The notes under the pieces: model-generated
Seen by the model: the letters and a program-made list of their open reading frames with translations, nothing else
Databases searched by the model: none
What the model was told of the DNA's origin: nothing
Made by a program: the position numbers and the translations under genes
Shown: in pieces, positions 9,199 through 18,979 of the stretch
Layout of the letters: the number at the start of each line of letters is the position of its first letter
How positions within the stretch are numbered: position 1 is the first letter of the stretch
NCBI RefSeq assembly: GCF_000153225.1
Contig: NZ_CH724148.1
Location: 2,064,842 to 2,128,841 of the forward strand
Direction of reading: 5' to 3'
From: Polaribacter irgensii 23-P
GTDB lineage: Bacteria; Bacteroidota; Bacteroidia; Flavobacteriales; Flavobacteriaceae
Length of the DNA: 64,000 nucleotides

Positions 9199-10458
9199 TT
9201 GAAAAAACTCCTTACAATACTTGCTTTTTTACTGTTGTCAAACACTGTTTGGGCATCCTTTATCTACGTTCCAATGAGCAGCGACAATCAGAACAACCAT
9301 TTAAAGGCATATGGTATTGTTTATTTTTCTTTAGAGGCAGGTTTAAAATCAAAATGGCTTTTAAACTTTGATGGCGGCGCATTTTTAATAGAAAATAATA
9401 AAATTATTTCAAACGAATGTAAAGTTCGCGGAGTTTCCTATTTGGTGATTTCAGATGCAAAGGCACAGTTGATATTAGAAGAAATTGCAGCACCAGCTTC
9501 CAATCAAGATGCAGTAACTTTAGAAAAAGCACCCAAAATAGCTGTGTATTCTCCAAAAGATAAAATGCCTTGGGATGACGCTGTTACCATGGTCTTGACC
9601 TATGCTGAAATTCCTTTTGATGTTGTTTACGACACGGAAGTGCTTGCAGATAAGTTGTTAATTTACGAGTGGTTGCATTTACATCACGAAGATTTTACAG
9701 GACAGTATGGTCGATTTTACGGTTCTTTTAGAACCACTCCTTGGTATATTGAAGCAAAGCAAAGAGCAGAAAAATTAGCAAAGACGTTGGGATTTTCTAA
9801 AGTTTCACAAGAGAAATTAGCGGTTGCTAAGAAGATCAGAGATTATGTTGTTGGTGGAGGCTTTATGTTTGCGATGTGCTCGGCAACAGACAGTTTTGAT
9901 ATTGCACTGTCTGCAGAAGGTGTGGATATTGCAGAAGCAATGTTCGATGGAGATGGTTCTTCGATAGCGTATCAATCTCAAATAAACTATAACAAAACGT
10001 TTGCGTTTAAAAACTACCAGTTAATTAGAAATCCGAAAACATATGAATTCTCATCTATAGACATGACGAGGAAGCGCAAAATTCCAAAAACATCAGACTA
10101 TTTTTCTCTGATTGCATTTTCAGCAAAATGGGATCCAGTACCAACAATGTTGACACAAAATCATACTACTTTAGTGAAAGGATTTATGGGGCAGACAACC
10201 TCTTTTGATAGGAGCACAGTGAAAAGTAATGTATTGGTTTTGGGAGAAAACAGTGTAAATAGAGAGGCACGTTATATTCACGGAACTCTTGGAAAAGGAA
10301 TGTTTACTTTTTACGGTGGACATGATCCTGAAGATTATACCCATCAAATTGGAGATCCTAAAACAGAATTAGATTTGCATCCAACATCGCCAGGATATCG
10401 CTTAATTTTAAACAATGTCCTATTTCCTGCAGCAAAGAAAAAAAAGCAAAAAACTTAA
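9199..10458 (+). CDS. secreted 'asparagine synthetase B'-like protein of Bacteroidota
   Basis: This 419-aa protein begins with a TTG codon 11 bp after the peptidase stop; no ATG fits the signal peptide (KKLLTILAFLLLSNTVWA). It resembles a Bacteroidota family usually annotated 'asparagine synthetase B', but it has neither the N-terminal Cys nucleophile of glutaminase domains nor a visible PP-loop, and it is exported, so that name is probably misleading. Visible features include 'DVVYDTEVLADKLLIYEWLH', 'HHEDFTGQYGRFYGSF' and 'FTFYGGHDPEDYTHQ', reminiscent of class I glutamine-amidotransferase-like folds. Its coupling to an S9 peptidase suggests a role in cell-envelope or peptide metabolism. True function unknown. 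Confidence 0.7.
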   Translation: MKKLLTILAFLLLSNTVWASFIYVPMSSDNQNNHLKAYGIVYFSLEAGLKSKWLLNFDGGAFLIENNKIISNECKVRGVSYLVISDAKAQLILEEIAAPASNQDAVTLEKAPKIAVYSPKDKMPWDDAVTMVLTYAEIPFDVVYDTEVLADKLLIYEWLHLHHEDFTGQYGRFYGSFRTTPWYIEAKQRAEKLAKTLGFSKVSQEKLAVAKKIRDYVVGGGFMFAMCSATDSFDIALSAEGVDIAEAMFDGDGSSIAYQSQINYNKTFAFKNYQLIRNPKTYEFSSIDMTRKRKIPKTSDYFSLIAFSAKWDPVPTMLTQNHTTLVKGFMGQTTSFDRSTVKSNVLVLGENSVNREARYIHGTLGKGMFTFYGGHDPEDYTHQIGDPKTELDLHPTSPGYRLILNNVLFPAAKKKKQKT

Positions 10459-10538
10459 TTTTTTACGCTGTTGTAATTATTTCAATAGCCCATTTTATTT
10501 CAATTGTTAATAACCCTAATTTTTGAGTATAATTAATC

Positions 10539-10568
10539 TTGTAGATTGCTGATAAAAAATTACTTTTG
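10539..10568 (+). promoter_or_regulatory. Bacteroidota-type sigma-A promoter of the transketolase N-subunit gene
   Basis: TTG at 10539-10541, exactly 19 bp, then TACTTTTG at 10561-10568 reproduces the Bacteroidota housekeeping consensus (TTG-N19-TAnnTTTG). The start codon is 21 bp further on, giving a very short leader. Confidence 0.75.
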
Positions 10569-10589
10569 TCACCAAATTAAAACAACAAA

Positions 10590-11435
10590 ATGCCAACAAC
10601 ACAACAATTACAAGATTTCACGCAACAAGTTCGTAGAGATATTTTGCGCATGGTACATAAAGTAAATTCTGGACATCCAGGGGGGTCTTTAGGCTGTGCG
10701 GAGTTTATTACTTGTTTATACCAGGAAGTAATGGAGTATACTACTGAATTTTCAATGGATGGAAAAAATGAAGATTTATTTTTCCTTTCCAATGGGCACA
10801 TTTCACCTGTTTTTTATAGTGTTTTAGCACACAGTGGTTTTTTCGCAGTTTCTGAACTGGCAACTTTTAGATTATTAGATTCAAGATTACAAGGACATCC
10901 AACAACGCATGAAGGTTTGCCAGGAGTGCGGATAGCTTCGGGTTCTTTAGGACAAGGATTGTCTGTGGGTTTAGGAGTTGCGCAAGCAAAAAAACTAAAT
11001 GGAGATGATAAGATTGTCTATACTTTGCATGGAGATGGTGAATTGCAAGAAGGTCAGAATTGGGAGGCAATTATGTATGCATCAGCAAAAAAAGTTGATA
11101 ATATAATTGCAACAGTTGATTTAAATGGAAAACAAATAGATGGGGCTACAGACGATGTTTTAGCGATGGGAAGTATTCGCGCAAAATTTGAAGCTTTTGG
11201 TTGGGATGTTTTAGACATTGAAAAAGGAAATGATATTGAAGCGATATTGGCTGGTTTAGCAAAAGCAAAAGGGTTGACAGGAAAAGGAAAGCCCGTGTGT
11301 ATTTTATTACACACAGAGATGGGTAATGGTGTCGATTTTATGATGCATACTCACGCTTGGCACGGGAAAGCGCCCAGTGATGCGCAATTAGAAAGTGCGT
11401 TAGCCCAAAATCCTGAAACTTTAGGAGATTACTAA
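10590..11435 (+). CDS. transketolase, N-terminal (TPP-binding) subunit
   Basis: This 281-aa subunit binds thiamine diphosphate and Mg2+ for the non-oxidative pentose phosphate pathway. The TPP motif is 'GDGELQEGQNWE' followed by 'VDLNGKQIDG'. Other conserved parts are 'KVNSGHPGGSLG' at the N-terminus and 'HTHAWHGKAPS' near the C-terminus. It corresponds to the first half of a full-length (about 650-aa) transketolase. The matching C-terminal subunit is not next door but at 21963-22916 on the opposite strand. The gene has its own consensus promoter (10539-10568) and a strong terminator (11456-11492). Confidence 0.93.
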   Translation: MPTTQQLQDFTQQVRRDILRMVHKVNSGHPGGSLGCAEFITCLYQEVMEYTTEFSMDGKNEDLFFLSNGHISPVFYSVLAHSGFFAVSELATFRLLDSRLQGHPTTHEGLPGVRIASGSLGQGLSVGLGVAQAKKLNGDDKIVYTLHGDGELQEGQNWEAIMYASAKKVDNIIATVDLNGKQIDGATDDVLAMGSIRAKFEAFGWDVLDIEKGNDIEAILAGLAKAKGLTGKGKPVCILLHTEMGNGVDFMMHTHAWHGKAPSDAQLESALAQNPETLGDY

Positions 11436-11455
11436 AAAAAAATAAAATTAGATAC

Positions 11456-11492
11456 AAAAAGAGTTTTTCAGGGATACTGAAAAACTCTTTTT
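11456..11492 (+). terminator. intrinsic terminator after the transketolase N-subunit gene
   Basis: A 16-bp perfect stem (11456-11471 with 11477-11492) and 5-nt loop run into a T tract. The longest bshA frame would begin just beyond the T tract, which supports the later bshA start. Confidence 0.88.
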
Positions 11493-11596
11493 TTATGTTT
11501 TTTTTTGAGAGAAAGGTTCGAAATATTGGTACCTTTACCAAGCAAAAACGCAGGCAGATCCCTGTTTGCTTGAATTGTATAATCATTATAGAAAGA

Positions 11597-12724
11597 ATGA
11601 AAATAGGAATTGTTTGTTATCCTACCTTTGGTGGAAGTGGAGTTGTGGCTACAGAGCTTGGAATGGCATTGGCAGATAAAGGGCACGAAGTGCATTTTAT
11701 TACGTATAACCAACCGGTGCGTTTGGATTTTTTATCACATAATTTACATTTTCATCAAGTGGTTATTGAAGAGTATCCTTTGTTTGAATACCAACCTTAT
11801 GAGCTGGCATTGTCTAGTAAAATGGTTGAAGTTGTAAAAAAATACGATTTAGACGTAATACATGCCCATTATGCAATTCCGCATGCATATGCAGCTTATA
11901 TGGCAAAACAAATGCTAAGAGAAAAGGGGCTTGATGTGCGCGTGGTAACCACACTTCACGGAACTGATATTACTTTAGTAGGAAGTCACCCTAATTATAA
12001 AACAGCAGTTGAGTTTAGTATTAATAATTCGGATGTTGTGACTGCAGTTTCCAATAATTTAAAGGAAACGACAAACAAACTATTTAACATTACAAACGAT
12101 ATTAAAGTCATTTATAACTTTATCGATGTCGATAAATATAACAATGCACATAAAGAAGAATGTAAACGCTTTGCCTTAGCAAAACCGCATGAAAGAATTT
12201 TTACACATGTTAGTAATTTCAGACCTGTAAAAAGAGTTGAAGATGTGGTGCGTATTTTTAATGAAGTACGTAAAGAAGTTCCTGCTAAATTATTAATGAT
12301 TGGAGAAGGTCCAGAAAGAGTGAAAGCCGAAAAGTTGGTAAAGGAACTAAAAATTTCTGAAGATGTTTTCTTTTTAGGAAATAGCACGGAAGTCGCTAAA
12401 ATACTTTGTTACACCGATGTTTTTCTGCTGCCTTCACGGACGGAAAGTTTTGGTTTGGCAGCACTCGAAGCAATGGCCGCAGGAACTCCCGTAATCTCTA
12501 CAAATACAGGAGGACTTCCAGAAGTCAATATTCACGGAGTTACTGGTTATTTAAGTAATTTAGGAGACGTTGCAGACATGGCAAAAAATGCAATATCTAT
12601 TGTTAAAGACGATGCAACATTAGAGAAATTTAAGCAAAATGCCAAAATTCATACACGACAATTTTCTTTAGAAAGTATTCTTCCCATCTACGAAGAAATT
12701 TATAAATCCTGTTATCAAAAGTAG
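11597..12724 (+). CDS. bshA: N-acetyl-alpha-D-glucosaminyl L-malate synthase BshA
   Basis: BshA is a GT4 glycosyltransferase that joins GlcNAc from UDP-GlcNAc to L-malate, the first step of bacillithiol synthesis. The 375-aa protein starts 'MKIGIVCYPTFGGSGVVATE', and has 'THLHGTDITLVG'-like sequence ('TTLHGTDITLVG'), 'RPVKRVEDVVRIF', and the GT4 donor motif 'PSRTESFGLAALEAMAAG'. I chose ATG 11597 rather than the frame's upstream ATG at 11495, because the extra 34 residues are unlike the family and begin right at the preceding terminator. BshB and BshC genes are not in the window. Bacillithiol would link functionally to the electrophile-detoxification genes at 29.6-36.2 kb. Confidence 0.94.
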   Translation: MKIGIVCYPTFGGSGVVATELGMALADKGHEVHFITYNQPVRLDFLSHNLHFHQVVIEEYPLFEYQPYELALSSKMVEVVKKYDLDVIHAHYAIPHAYAAYMAKQMLREKGLDVRVVTTLHGTDITLVGSHPNYKTAVEFSINNSDVVTAVSNNLKETTNKLFNITNDIKVIYNFIDVDKYNNAHKEECKRFALAKPHERIFTHVSNFRPVKRVEDVVRIFNEVRKEVPAKLLMIGEGPERVKAEKLVKELKISEDVFFLGNSTEVAKILCYTDVFLLPSRTESFGLAALEAMAAGTPVISTNTGGLPEVNIHGVTGYLSNLGDVADMAKNAISIVKDDATLEKFKQNAKIHTRQFSLESILPIYEEIYKSCYQK

Positions 12725-13038
12725 CGCAGAGAGCAAAAAGTAATGTGCTATTTTTGTCCTATTATATTTCCGATACAATCTATTTAGAGTGTGTAGTGCA
12801 TTCAAAACACGTGTAAAAAAGAATTGATATAATATACGATTGAGAGTTGTCTTTTATTTACCTATCAGAAATAAATCCTTGTCATACTTCTAACACATAT
12901 TACTTACACTGCAGTATTATTCTTTTTTTACATCATTATAAAAATGTTTTATAAAAACGAAGATATTAAACACACAAAATTACCTAAATTTTTAATTATT
13001 TTTTTACCTTTCAAAATCTTAAAAAAATAGACAACTGC
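12725..13038. other. intergenic, 314 bp, nothing recognised
   Basis: AT-rich sequence between bshA and the symporter gene. I see no gene, RNA or convincing hairpin. 'TACCTTTC' close to 13010 resembles a -7 element for the symporter but lacks a matching -33. Confidence 0.5.
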
Positions 13039-14367
13039 ATGAAGAATTTAGCTTTACACTGGAAAATTTTAATAGGAATGGTATTGGGTATTGTTTTTGG
13101 TTTTATCATGAATACTGTTGATGGCGGAAAAGGTTTTGTATCAGACTGGATTAAACCATTTGGAACCATATTTATCAATCTTTTAAAATTAATTGCAGTT
13201 CCTTTAATATTAGCCTCTTTGATTAAGGGAATATCAGACTTGAAAGATATTTCTAAAATTAAGAAAATGGGTTTAAGGACAATCACAATATATATTGGGA
13301 CTACTATAATCGCAATTATTATTGGTTTAGTAATTGTGAATGTGGTGAAACCTGGAGCAGGAATGTCTGCTGATACTATTGAAAAAATAAAAGCAAAATA
13401 TGAAACAGATTTAGGAGTTACAGATAAATTAGTAAAGGCATCCGCTCAAAAAGATGCAGGACCTTTGCAAGCTTTGATCGATATTTTTCCAAGTAACATC
13501 TTTCAATCTTTTGTAGATGCAAGTATGTTACAGATTATCTTTTTTGCAATGTTTGTTGGAATTTCTTTGTTATTAATTCCCGAAAAAAAGGCAAAACCAT
13601 TGATGGACTTTTTTGATTCTTTAAATGAAATGGTTATGAAAATGGTCGATTTAATTATGTTGTTTGCACCGTATGCAGTTTTTGCATTGTTAGCAAACGT
13701 AATTATCGCTTTTGATGATATAGAAATCTTATTAAAATTATTAGCGTATTCACTTTGCGTAATTGGTGGATTGCTACTAATGATTGGTTTCTATTTGATT
13801 CTAGTTAGTGTGTATACAAAAAAATCACCTCTGTGGTTTTTAAAACAAATTAGTCCCGCACAGTTACTTGCTTTTTCTACGAGCTCAAGCGCTGCCACAT
13901 TGCCAGTCACAATGGAACGAGTAGAAGAGCATCTAGGAGTGGATAAAGAAGTTTCTGGATTTGTTTTACCAGTAGGTGCCACTATAAATATGGATGGCAC
14001 AAGTTTGTATCAAGCAATCGCTGCGGTATTTATAATGCAAGTAATTTGGCCAGAAGGCTTGACTTTTTCAAATCAAATAGTAATTGTTTTAACAGCACTG
14101 TTAGCCTCTATTGGATCTGCAGCGGTTCCAAGTGCAGGAATGGTGATGTTGGTTATTGTATTAGAATCCATCGGTTTTCCTGAAGAATTGTTACCAATTG
14201 GACTGGCATTGATTTTTGCAGTAGACAGACCTTTAGATATGATGCGTACCACCGTAAATGTTACTGGAGATGCTACTGTTTCTATGATGGTTGCTAAATC
14301 CCTAGGAAAATTAAGAGACAATCCAGAAGAAAAAAAATGGGATGATCGTTTCGATAAAGTAAAATAA
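13039..14367 (+). CDS. dicarboxylate/amino acid:cation symporter (DAACS family)
   Basis: This 442-aa inner-membrane protein is of the GltP/DctA type, importing glutamate, aspartate or C4-dicarboxylates with Na+ or H+. Family hallmarks are the serine-rich re-entrant loop 'FSTSSSAATLPVTMER', the 'VGATINMDGTSLYQA' motif (NMDGT, cation site), and 'ASIGSAAVPSAGMVML' with 'AVDRPLDMMRTTVNVTGD' near the C-terminus. A longer first periplasmic loop (about residues 110-150) is predicted. It stands alone between two long intergenic regions. Confidence 0.93.
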   Translation: MKNLALHWKILIGMVLGIVFGFIMNTVDGGKGFVSDWIKPFGTIFINLLKLIAVPLILASLIKGISDLKDISKIKKMGLRTITIYIGTTIIAIIIGLVIVNVVKPGAGMSADTIEKIKAKYETDLGVTDKLVKASAQKDAGPLQALIDIFPSNIFQSFVDASMLQIIFFAMFVGISLLLIPEKKAKPLMDFFDSLNEMVMKMVDLIMLFAPYAVFALLANVIIAFDDIEILLKLLAYSLCVIGGLLLMIGFYLILVSVYTKKSPLWFLKQISPAQLLAFSTSSSAATLPVTMERVEEHLGVDKEVSGFVLPVGATINMDGTSLYQAIAAVFIMQVIWPEGLTFSNQIVIVLTALLASIGSAAVPSAGMVMLVIVLESIGFPEELLPIGLALIFAVDRPLDMMRTTVNVTGDATVSMMVAKSLGKLRDNPEEKKWDDRFDKVK

Positions 14368-14977
14368 AAACTTTTTTGTTGTACTACGTACCTGTTTTAT
14401 TCTTGTGCTGCTTTTTAAATAGTTACGTATACTCAACAAGTAACTATTTAAAAATTTAATTGTTTTGTGTCTTCAAAAAGCAACTTTAAAACTATTTATA
14501 GATCATAAATTTAGTTATTTTAAAATGTGTCTTTACTCAATTGTAGCCACCAATGGTAACTAGATGAAATACGATTGGCAAAAAAGACTTAAAATTACAA
14601 TTCATATTTCTAAAAAAATATACAATTTTAAAAACACAATTTAATAAAAGACGCTGCGTAGAAATTTTATGGTAGTCAAAGAATGATTTTGCGCTGATAC
14701 ATTTGGTAGCGATTGAATTTATGGAACTTTAGAACGTCTCACTCTAAATATATTGCTTACTGTTAATTGCATTCATTCGGTATATTTTTTCACTATTCTT
14801 TAAAAGTTCATAACCTAAGAACTTTTTATACTTTGGATTTTAGCATCTCTTCGTAATTACTTGTAGGTATTAAGTAATAACACTATTTTTGATTTCATAT
14901 AGCCTAATTAATAACGGGCAAAATGTTTAAAATCAGTAATATATTTATTCAAGCCCAATTTTACCCAACAAAATAAT
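14368..14977. other. intergenic, 610 bp, nothing recognised
   Basis: No open frame of gene-like composition, RNA gene or clear hairpin seen; presumably contains the promoter of the hybrid kinase. Confidence 0.5.
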
Positions 14978-17803
14978 ATGAATTCAAATGGCAAACCAAC
15001 ATATGAAGAACTGGAGAAATTGGTTCAAAAATTAAAAATTCAGGTAAAAGTAAAGCAAAATAAAGATAGACTTTATCTTCTTTTAGATGCTTTTGAAGGC
15101 ATGATCACTTTTCACAAGCCTTCCGGCGAATATATTTACTGCAACAAAAAAAAAGACTACCCAACAACTTCAGAAAGCATTATTGGTAAAATGCCGGAAG
15201 ATCTTTTTAGTCCCACTATTTCCGTCTTACTTAAGGCTGCCTTTAAAAAAGTGAAAAAAAAAGGTGAAAGTGAAATGTTAGAAATTCTTTTTGATTTGAA
15301 TGGAGAAAAAAAGTGGTTTTCAGTATATATCTATCCCATCAAAGATAAGAATGGGATAGTGATAGAAATTGTCAAAATATACAGAGATATTCATCCTAAA
15401 AAGTTCACAGAGGAGGAAATTATAAGAAAGCATAGTGCATTGTTGAAGAGTGAAGGAGCATACCGTGATGTTTTGAAGGCGAGTAGTGATTTAATTGTTG
15501 TTTTTGATAAAAAAGGAACGATCGAATTTATAAACCACGCATCAGAAAAATTCTATGGTTTGCCATCTGATAAATGCATAGGAAAACGTGTTTTTGATTT
15601 TATACATCCAGCAGATTTAGAGGAGTCGAAAGCTCAATTTTTAAATTGGGAGCACTCAAGTAAAAATAATTTTCATTTTGAAAACAAAAATATTAGCGCG
15701 TCAGGAGAAATATGGGATACAGAATGGTATGTTAGTATTGAACGAACTGGCAACAGCACAATTAAAATAACGGCTATAATCCGAGACATTACAAAACAAA
15801 ATCAAATATATCAAGAATTGTTGGTTGCAAATAAAAAGCTATTATTTCAAAACCGACTGCAGGACAGACAAAGAAAAATCTTAATCAAATCCAAAAAGGA
15901 AGTAGAAGAAAGTGAAGCAAGGTTTCGCATGTTAATCTTAAATATGGAAGCTGGAGTGATTGTGTATGCACCAGATACTTCTATTATCAGCAATAATCTT
16001 CGAGTTTCTGAAATATTCGGTTTGTCTGACGATCAAATTAAGGGAATAAAATTAATGGATCCTATTTGGAAACTTGTAAGAAAAGATAAATCTCCCATGC
16101 CTTTTCTAGAGTATCCAATAAATATAATTTTGCAAACTAAAAATTCAATAAAAAATAGTATCGTTGGTTTTTCGCATCCGTTTAGAGCGGGTATTACTTG
16201 GGTAAAAGTTAATGGATATCCAATATTGAACGATTCTGGAAAAATAAAAGAAGTTGTTATTAGCTTTATTGATTATACCAAGCGCTTGCAAGTATTAGAT
16301 GAAAAAATAGCAACCACCTTAAAATTAGAAAAGAACGAAAAGAGGTTGAACCATGCAGAGGCATTGGCAAAAGTTGGAAGTTGGATGTACTATCCTTCAA
16401 CTCAAAAAGCAGAATGGTCGGATGAAACTTTTAATATTTGGGGTTTCGACACACATAGAGGAGTTCCCTCTTATAATGCTATCGCTAAAAGAGTGGATAT
16501 AGAAGATTTAGAGCTATTGATAAATGCTCGCAAGGCGGCTTCAGAATTTGGGGTACCGTATGATCTTGAATTTCGAATTAAGCTTCCTAATGGGGTAAAG
16601 AAAACGGTAAGGGTTGTTTGTCAAGCGACGGTAGGAGATCTTGGAGCCGTATTTAGTATTACAGGAGCTATTATAGATATTACGAAGCAAAAGCTATTTG
16701 AGAATGCGCAAATAAAGCATCAAAGAATTAAAGCAATTGGAGAAATGTCCTCGTCTATAGCTCATGATTTTAATAATTCATTGCAACAGATGTCTGGAAA
16801 CATAGAAGTTATTAAACTTCAGAAGAATCTTTCTGGCAAGACGATAGATCGTTTAGATAATATTAGTGGAATAATAAATGACACTGCAGCTAGAGTAGAT
16901 GCTTTACAAAAATTTGGAGATGTAGAAAATGAATCTAAAAATATTGAACCAATTGATTTTAATACTTTGATTGAAGAAAGCTTAGAACAATCGCGCCCGC
17001 TTTGGAAAGATAATATGGAAAAAAAAGGATTGTGTTTTCAATTGATTACAAATTTCACTGAGATTCCCAAATTTAACGGTCACAAAGGGGAATTGAAGTC
17101 TGCCATTTATAATTTAATTAAAAATAGCATTGAAGCAATGCCGAAAGGAGGAGATATTAGTATTACCACCAGTTATAGAGACAAACACATCTTTGCAACT
17201 TTTACGGATACCGGTATTGGGATGAATAAAAAGACCAAAGCCAAGGTATTTGAACCCTTTTTTAGTACGAAAGGTTTTACACTTGGTAGGGGACTTGGAA
17301 TGAGTGGTGTTTACAATACCGTTAAGGATTATTATGGTAATATCACGGTTAAAGAGTCTGCACCTTTAAAAGGAACTACCTTTGAAATTAGTTTTCCAGC
17401 AGTCTACTGTGAAAAAGTCAAAGAAACTATTGTCATTAAAACGAGAGAAAAGAGTGTGCTTAATATATTATGGGTAGATGACGATACTATGATTACTGAT
17501 GATATGTGTGAGCTTTTGGAACTCATGGGACACCGATGTACAGTTGCCAATAGCGGAAAGAGTGCATTAGTGCATCTCCATGAAAATAATTTTGACGTAG
17601 TGTTTACAGATATTGGAATGCCTGAAATGAATGGATGGGAATTCATTAAACAAGTTAGAAATGATTTTGAACGCGCAGTAAAGATTATTACAGTTTCTGG
17701 TTGGAGCATTGACTCCAAGGTTAAAAAAGAACATGGAATAGATGTCGTTTTACAAAAGCCGTTCACTGTAGAAAAACTTGAAAAATTGTTTTTAGAGTTA
17801 TAA
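14978..17803 (+). CDS. multi-PAS hybrid histidine kinase
   Basis: This 941-aa protein has no membrane-spanning segment and is therefore probably cytosolic. Four PAS/PAC-like units are visible (about residues 25-140, 155-270, 310-440 and 455-570; 'IVFDKKGTIEFINHASEKFYG' is a typical PAS start). The kinase core follows: H-box 'SSSIAHDFNNSLQQM' with His596, N-box 'NLIKNSIEAMPKGGD', G1 'FTDTGIGMN' and G2 'GRGLGMSGV'. A C-terminal receiver carries 'WVDDD' and phospho-acceptor Asp878 in 'FTDIGMPEMNGW'. The HDFNN H-box is that of the NtrB-like (HisKA-type) class. There is no neighbouring output regulator, so it is an orphan. Confidence 0.93.
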   Translation: MNSNGKPTYEELEKLVQKLKIQVKVKQNKDRLYLLLDAFEGMITFHKPSGEYIYCNKKKDYPTTSESIIGKMPEDLFSPTISVLLKAAFKKVKKKGESEMLEILFDLNGEKKWFSVYIYPIKDKNGIVIEIVKIYRDIHPKKFTEEEIIRKHSALLKSEGAYRDVLKASSDLIVVFDKKGTIEFINHASEKFYGLPSDKCIGKRVFDFIHPADLEESKAQFLNWEHSSKNNFHFENKNISASGEIWDTEWYVSIERTGNSTIKITAIIRDITKQNQIYQELLVANKKLLFQNRLQDRQRKILIKSKKEVEESEARFRMLILNMEAGVIVYAPDTSIISNNLRVSEIFGLSDDQIKGIKLMDPIWKLVRKDKSPMPFLEYPINIILQTKNSIKNSIVGFSHPFRAGITWVKVNGYPILNDSGKIKEVVISFIDYTKRLQVLDEKIATTLKLEKNEKRLNHAEALAKVGSWMYYPSTQKAEWSDETFNIWGFDTHRGVPSYNAIAKRVDIEDLELLINARKAASEFGVPYDLEFRIKLPNGVKKTVRVVCQATVGDLGAVFSITGAIIDITKQKLFENAQIKHQRIKAIGEMSSSIAHDFNNSLQQMSGNIEVIKLQKNLSGKTIDRLDNISGIINDTAARVDALQKFGDVENESKNIEPIDFNTLIEESLEQSRPLWKDNMEKKGLCFQLITNFTEIPKFNGHKGELKSAIYNLIKNSIEAMPKGGDISITTSYRDKHIFATFTDTGIGMNKKTKAKVFEPFFSTKGFTLGRGLGMSGVYNTVKDYYGNITVKESAPLKGTTFEISFPAVYCEKVKETIVIKTREKSVLNILWVDDDTMITDDMCELLELMGHRCTVANSGKSALVHLHENNFDVVFTDIGMPEMNGWEFIKQVRNDFERAVKIITVSGWSIDSKVKKEHGIDVVLQKPFTVEKLEKLFLEL

Positions 17804-18677
17804 GTGAGAAATAGATGAAGGTGCTGTATAAAATTGTTTTTTTAGTCGTTTTATCTCATTTTAGATGCAATCTATAAAGTCATTGCAAGAACCTTAAGTA
17901 ATATTATGTAATCACTTAGGAAGGCTGTATGCTCTTTGTCGCTGCCGAACAAATTGCAAGACATCTGATTTGGTATTGCAGCCATACTATTTTGAAGCCC
18001 ATTTTTTTTGTGCATTGATTTCTTTCATTAAAAGAATCTAGTTCAGGCCTTATTAATTTGTTTAAAAAATTTCTGGTCTTTTATTTATTGTGCACCGTAT
18101 TTGAGGTGCTGTTAAAAAATTTAATAGGACTTTAAACAATTCAGTAAAAAAAATGTTTTGTATTTCTAAGTTTTTAAAATCAATCTTTCAGTTTCAAATT
18201 GTAATATGATTGCAAACTGTTTTAAGTTTACTGCACGCAGCCCAGTATTTTATAAAACCTAGCGAATGTATTTTCCGCTGCCGTGCGAATTTTTGTGCTA
18301 AAATGAAACTAAGTGCGTGCTTTTTCTTAACTAGAATTTATTAAATTGATTTATTTTCAAGTCTAGGATCTAACGTCCTGTTTCTCTATTTTTAAAAAAT
18401 ATAGATGCTATTGCTTGTGCATAAATGAGATAGTTTTCACCATACTCATATCAAAAAAATTTATGACAAATTTAGAAGCTGTAATTTTGAGAAAGTGAAA
18501 AGATTATTATTATAGTTTACAATTTTAGAAGTAGAAGGTCGTATTGTACTTATTTAATTTGATTAACATTATCCATTTTAAAAAATAAAACCTTTCAACA
18601 GAAGGGTATGATTTTTAGAAAAATCTATAATAATCATTGAAAACTAAAAAGTAACAGATAAAGTGTTGTATAATAAG
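17804..18677. other. intergenic, 874 bp, no gene recognised
   Basis: Very AT-rich. A 20-codon signal-peptide-like frame starts at 17816, just after the kinase stop, but ends at once. I see no longer coding frame, no RNA gene and no repeat. Decayed sequence is possible. Confidence 0.45.
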
Positions 18678-18761
18678 TGCGCACGAGAAGACTCGAACTT
18701 CCACGAACTTGCGTTCACAGCCCCCTCAAGGCTGCGCGTCTACCAATTTCGCCACGTGCGC
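18678..18761 (-). tRNA. tRNA-Leu (anticodon GAG)
   Basis: The minus strand folds as a class II tRNA of 84 nt. The 7-bp acceptor stem GCGCACG/CGTGCGC is perfect with discriminator A; the anticodon stem CAGCC/GGCTG encloses loop TTGAGGG (anticodon GAG). A long variable arm (GTGAACGCAAGTTCGT) and a T-arm with GTTCGAGTC follow. CCA is not encoded. Confidence 0.95.
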
Positions 18762-18776
18762 AAATTATACTAAAGT

Positions 18777-18806
18777 AAAAAAGTTAAGCTTGCGCTTAAC
18801 TTTTTT
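18777..18806. terminator. hairpin terminator between the two tRNA genes
   Basis: A 13-bp perfect stem AAAAAAGTTAAGC / GCTTAACTTTTTT with a 4-nt loop starts 2 nt beyond the 3' end of tRNA-Lys. On the minus strand it gives a T-tailed hairpin that would end the tRNA-Lys transcript; being symmetrical it could act in both directions. Confidence 0.7.
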
Positions 18807-18807
18807 G

Positions 18808-18880
18808 TGACCGGGCTGGGGCTCGAACCCAGGACCCTCTCCTTAAAAGGGAGATGCTCTACCAACTGAGCTACCAGGTC
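18808..18880 (-). tRNA. tRNA-Lys (anticodon TTT)
   Basis: The minus strand gives a 73-nt cloverleaf: D-arm GCTC/GAGC, anticodon stem TCTCC/GGAGA with loop CTTTTAA (anticodon TTT), T-arm CTGGG-TTCGAGC-CCCAG, discriminator A, no encoded CCA. The acceptor GACCTGG/CCCGGTC has one mismatch (T5 opposite C68). Confidence 0.93.
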
Positions 18881-18979
18881 CTTTCTTATCCCTTAGCGGC
18901 TGCAAATATAATGTCAATCATTGAAATTAATGGTATAAAAATGATTTTTTTTTCGATATTTGTCTAAAATCTATAATAA

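Noticed and set aside
17816..17878. 20-codon signal-peptide-like frame after the hybrid kinase
   Set aside because: Too short and followed by stops in all nearby frames; no evidence of a gene.
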